DNA of 64,000 nucleotides from Diplocloster modestus (GTDB lineage: Bacteria; Bacillota; Clostridia; Lachnospirales; Lachnospiraceae): positions 1 to 64,000 of the forward strand of contig NZ_JAHQCX010000027.1 of assembly GCF_019042245.1 (NCBI RefSeq). The letters run 5' to 3'. The notes under the pieces are model-generated. The model was not told the origin of the DNA. It did no database searches and saw only the letters and a program-made list of their open reading frames with translations. Shown here piece by piece: positions 61,147 through 64,000 of this stretch. Each line of letters opens with the position of its first letter. Position 1 is the first letter of the stretch. The translations under genes and the position numbers were made by a program.

Positions 61147-62745
61147 ATGACCATGAATATTCTGATTGTAGATGACGATTCGTATGTATTGGAGATGATC
61201 CGTAAAAAACTTGACTGGGAAAGAATGGGAATAACGGAAATCTTCTCGGCGACAAGTGCCAATCAGGCAAAAGAGATCATCACCGGCCAGACAATCGATA
61301 TTCTCCTGTCCGATATCGAGATGCCGGGGGAGAGCGGACTGGAGCTTTTGGAATGGGTACGCCGGCAGAATATTGATCTGGAAGCCATGTTCTTAACCAG
61401 CTACGCCGAATTCGAGTATGCAAAGAAAGCAATCGAGCTGAAAAGCCTGGAATACTATCTGAAACCAGTGGATGAGGAAGCATTGTCCAGGGGGATCTGT
61501 TCCGCGGTCATCCGCTGCAAAGACCATAAAAAGATCGGTGACTATATAAAACAAAGCAAATATCTTGCTTCGCATTCCCATGTAATTGAAGAGCATTTCT
61601 GGCGGGATATCAGGACAGGACATTTAGAAAATCCGGCAGAGAGTATCCCGGAAAGGTTGAAAGCGGATGCGCTGCCCTATACACCGGACCAGCATTTCGC
61701 TGTCGTCCAGTTCCGTATCATGCCCCTGTTAAACCGGGACATGGATGAATACCTCCGCATACACAGCTGCCACATATATAAAACCCTGCAGGATTATTAC
61801 AAGGACACCTACTATCAGATTGTCAGCAAATATACGGAATACGGGGGGCAATTCGGCTTGTGTCTGAATTTGGTGTCAGATATCTGCAACCTGATCGACA
61901 TAAAAAACACCACCTACCGATTCATAGAGAAGCTGGAGAACCGGGAAAATCTGGAAATACGCGCTGCCATCACGGACATCGTCCATCTGGATCAGATCTA
62001 CGCCCAGACCCAATACCTCAGAGAAAACCTGGCCGGACTTATAGAGATCCCCGAAAAAGTTTTCTCCGTGGCAGACAGAATCCCCCGCGAAAAGATTACC
62101 TATAACATGCCCGATCTGGAAATATGGGAAACCCTGTTCCAAAGCGGCAGACAGGACATTCTGAGCACCAAAATATCTGATTATTTGTCCAGGCTGGCCC
62201 AGCGTAAGAAAGTCAGCAGCTTCGTGCTGAAAATGTTCCGTATGGATATCGAACAGCTCGTCTACCGCTACCTGAGCGAACAGCATGTAGAAATGTATAA
62301 ATTGTTCGATGAAAAAGAAGCCGAGGAACTCTGCGATCTTTCCATCCAGTCCGTAGATTACATGAAACAATACGCAGGCTACCTGATCACCAAATCTATC
62401 GAATACGCAGCCATGACAGAAAAGACCGACTCCATCATCACCAGAGTCCGGGAATACCTGGACGATCACTATCAGATGCCGGTCACCCGCAACGATCTGG
62501 CCAACGTCGTATATCTGAACCCCGATTATCTCTCCAGACTTTTCAAAAAGGAAATGAACACCTCCATTAACGCTTACATCATCGATAAACGAATCGACCG
62601 TGCCAAAGTGCTTCTTGAACACAGCGACATGCCGGTCCATGCGGTTTCCATGGAGGTGGGCTACAGTAACTTTTCCTATTTTACGAAACTCTTTCATGAA
62701 AAGACGGGGCGGACGCCGAATGAGTTCCGAAGGGCCGGGGAATAG
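61147..62745 (+). CDS. YesN-type response regulator (receiver plus AraC DNA-binding domain)
   Basis: A 532-residue regulator. The receiver is at residues 1-120 (VDDD, phospho-Asp in LLSDIEMPGESG, Lys in YYLKPVDE), a linker of about 290 residues follows, and the C-terminus has two AraC helix-turn-helices (TRNDLANVVYLNPDYLSRLFKKE and VHAVSMEVGYSNFSYFTKLFHEK). It is the partner of the YesM kinase and should control the importer operon. It starts at ATG 61147, with ATG 61153 as an alternative. Confidence 0.93.
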   Translation: MTMNILIVDDDSYVLEMIRKKLDWERMGITEIFSATSANQAKEIITGQTIDILLSDIEMPGESGLELLEWVRRQNIDLEAMFLTSYAEFEYAKKAIELKSLEYYLKPVDEEALSRGICSAVIRCKDHKKIGDYIKQSKYLASHSHVIEEHFWRDIRTGHLENPAESIPERLKADALPYTPDQHFAVVQFRIMPLLNRDMDEYLRIHSCHIYKTLQDYYKDTYYQIVSKYTEYGGQFGLCLNLVSDICNLIDIKNTTYRFIEKLENRENLEIRAAITDIVHLDQIYAQTQYLRENLAGLIEIPEKVFSVADRIPREKITYNMPDLEIWETLFQSGRQDILSTKISDYLSRLAQRKKVSSFVLKMFRMDIEQLVYRYLSEQHVEMYKLFDEKEAEELCDLSIQSVDYMKQYAGYLITKSIEYAAMTEKTDSIITRVREYLDDHYQMPVTRNDLANVVYLNPDYLSRLFKKEMNTSINAYIIDKRIDRAKVLLEHSDMPVHAVSMEVGYSNFSYFTKLFHEKTGRTPNEFRRAGE

Positions 62746-62885
62746 GGCTGGGTGAGTAGAGGCGGGTTAGGTGACTATCTGACTTCTGGCTGGGACGGGA
62801 AAATATGAAGAATAATACGATGTTCTAAATATCTTGTAGTTTTTAGGGATGGTGGTACAATAAAAAGAAAAGGTAGGGGAAACGC

Positions 62886-64000
62886 ATGAAACTTACATTT
62901 ATCGGGGCTGCTCATGAAGTTACTGGCAGCTGCCATCTGCTGGAGGCTTGCGGGAAACATATATTAATTGATTGCGGTATGGAACAGGGGCGGGATATCT
63001 ATGAGAATCAGAAGCTGCCGGTCGCGCCGGATGAGATTGATTATATTTTGCTTACGCATGCCCATATTGATCATTCCGGGCTGATACCGCTGATGTGTAA
63101 GAACGGGTTTAAGGGGCAGGTGTTCAGCACTTATGCTACGTATGACCTCTGCGGTATTATGCTGCGTGACAGTGCCCATATTCAGGAGTTTGAGGCAGAG
63201 TGGAGGAATAGAAAAGCCAGAAGGTCGGGAGCGGAGCCATATGAACCGCTGTATACCATGAATGATGCCCTGGCGGCGATCGGGCTGATGGTGCCGGTTG
63301 TGTATGCGGAACGGATTACGCTATGTGAAGGGATTGATATCCGCTTCAATGATATGGGGCATCTGCTGGGATCGGCCAGTATCGAAGTGTGGATTCAGGA
63401 AGGGGACATATCGAAGAAAATAGTTTTTTCCGGGGATGTTGGGAATCTGAACCAGCCGATTATCAAAGATCCCTCATTTGTGGAGTCCGCGGATTATGTA
63501 GTGATCGAATCTACCTATGGGGACCGGCTGCACGGGGAGGAGCATCCGGATTATGTCGGCAGCTTTACCAGGATTCTGAGAGAAACTTTTGCACGGGGAG
63601 GCAATGTGGTCATTCCGTCTTTTGCAGTGGGCCGTACCCAGGAGCTGCTGTATTTTATACGGGAGATTAAGGAGAAGAATCTGATTCGTGAGTATCCGGG
63701 GTTCGAAGTCTATGTGGATAGTCCGCTGGCGATTGAGGCAACGAAAGTATTTAACATGAATACCAGGGCCTGCTTTGATGAAGATGCGCTGGCGCTGGTG
63801 GATAAGGGGATTAATCCGCTGCTGTTTCCGGGGCTTAAGACGGCCACTACCAGCGAGGATTCCAGACAGATTAATTTTGATGAGAAACCGAAAGTGATAA
63901 TTTCTGCATCCGGGATGTGCGAGGCCGGCCGTATCCGGCACCATCTGAAGCATAATCTGTGGCGGAAAGAAAGCACGATTCTGTTTGTGGGATATCAGGC
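62886..64000 (+). CDS. beta-CASP metallo-beta-lactamase-fold RNase/hydrolase, partial
   Basis: Runs off the window after about 371 residues. The N-terminal metallo-hydrolase motif is THAHIDHSG (HxHxDH); further ligands are MGHLLGSAS and FSGDVGNL, and the beta-CASP part has ESTYGDR, SFAVGRTQELL and SASGMCEAGRIRHHL. These match the bacterial YSH1/CPSF-like group, which process RNA. The start follows GTAGGGGAAACGC. It seems to be a separate transcript from the preceding regulator. Confidence 0.92.
   Translation, partial: MKLTFIGAAHEVTGSCHLLEACGKHILIDCGMEQGRDIYENQKLPVAPDEIDYILLTHAHIDHSGLIPLMCKNGFKGQVFSTYATYDLCGIMLRDSAHIQEFEAEWRNRKARRSGAEPYEPLYTMNDALAAIGLMVPVVYAERITLCEGIDIRFNDMGHLLGSASIEVWIQEGDISKKIVFSGDVGNLNQPIIKDPSFVESADYVVIESTYGDRLHGEEHPDYVGSFTRILRETFARGGNVVIPSFAVGRTQELLYFIREIKEKNLIREYPGFEVYVDSPLAIEATKVFNMNTRACFDEDALALVDKGINPLLFPGLKTATTSEDSRQINFDEKPKVIISASGMCEAGRIRHHLKHNLWRKESTILFVGYQ

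Overview
The window looks like chromosome of a spore-forming, low-to-mid GC Firmicute of the class Clostridia, most likely Lachnospiraceae. The reasons are: a dcw cell-wall/division cluster that runs straight into spoIIGA-sigE; SpoVD and a Spo0E-like phosphatase; a MurE with the DNPR (meso-diaminopimelate) motif; strong AGGAGG ribosome sites with some GTG and TTG starts; and a typical clostridial sugar ABC importer with a YesM/YesN two-component pair. The assignment is inferred from gene content. No rRNA, tRNA, insertion sequence, phage gene or CRISPR array was recognised.

Layout. 1-8 kb: a small membrane protein, guaB, a peptidoglycan amidase, a divergent GntR/ABC operon, mgsA, nfo and a flavin reductase-rubredoxin. 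8-14 kb: argS, thiT under a TPP riboswitch, a HAD phosphatase and a CPBP protease fused in frame to an aldose epimerase. 14-17 kb: a peptide-sensing type locus whose response regulator and ABC ATPase are joined into one chimeric gene lacking both the DNA-binding end and Walker A, followed by permease and histidine kinase. 17-32.7 kb: murE, priA-def-fmt, a membrane zinc protease, rsmB-rlmN-prpC-prkC-rsgA-rpe, ychF and lgt. 32.7-34.3 kb: a Spo0E-like small gene, a truncated SdpI-like gene and an AT-rich gap holding a 363-nt palindrome with perfect 91-bp arms. 34.3-50.5 kb: mraZ-rsmH-ftsL-pbp-spoVD-mraY-murD-ftsW-murA-ftsQ-ftsZ, then spoIIGA-sigE behind a long-spacer Spo0A-type promoter. 51-62.7 kb: an island with a nucleotide pyrophosphatase-like enzyme, two ABC permeases, a binding lipoprotein, a YesM kinase, two ADP-ribosylglycohydrolase-family proteins and a YesN regulator. 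The end is a truncated beta-CASP metallo-hydrolase.

The most unusual content is non-coding. A ~100-nt element with two hairpins occurs four times, each just upstream of a gene in the same orientation, and its apical stem varies with compensating bases. Two other genes (ychF, ftsQ) are preceded by three tandem copies of a hairpin plus Shine-Dalgarno unit of one apparent family; the ftsQ copies also hold 12-codon micro-ORFs. spoVD has its ribosome site inside a 17-bp inverted repeat. These leaders, the giant palindrome, the regulator/ATPase chimera and the ADP-ribose-type island are the main points for follow-up.
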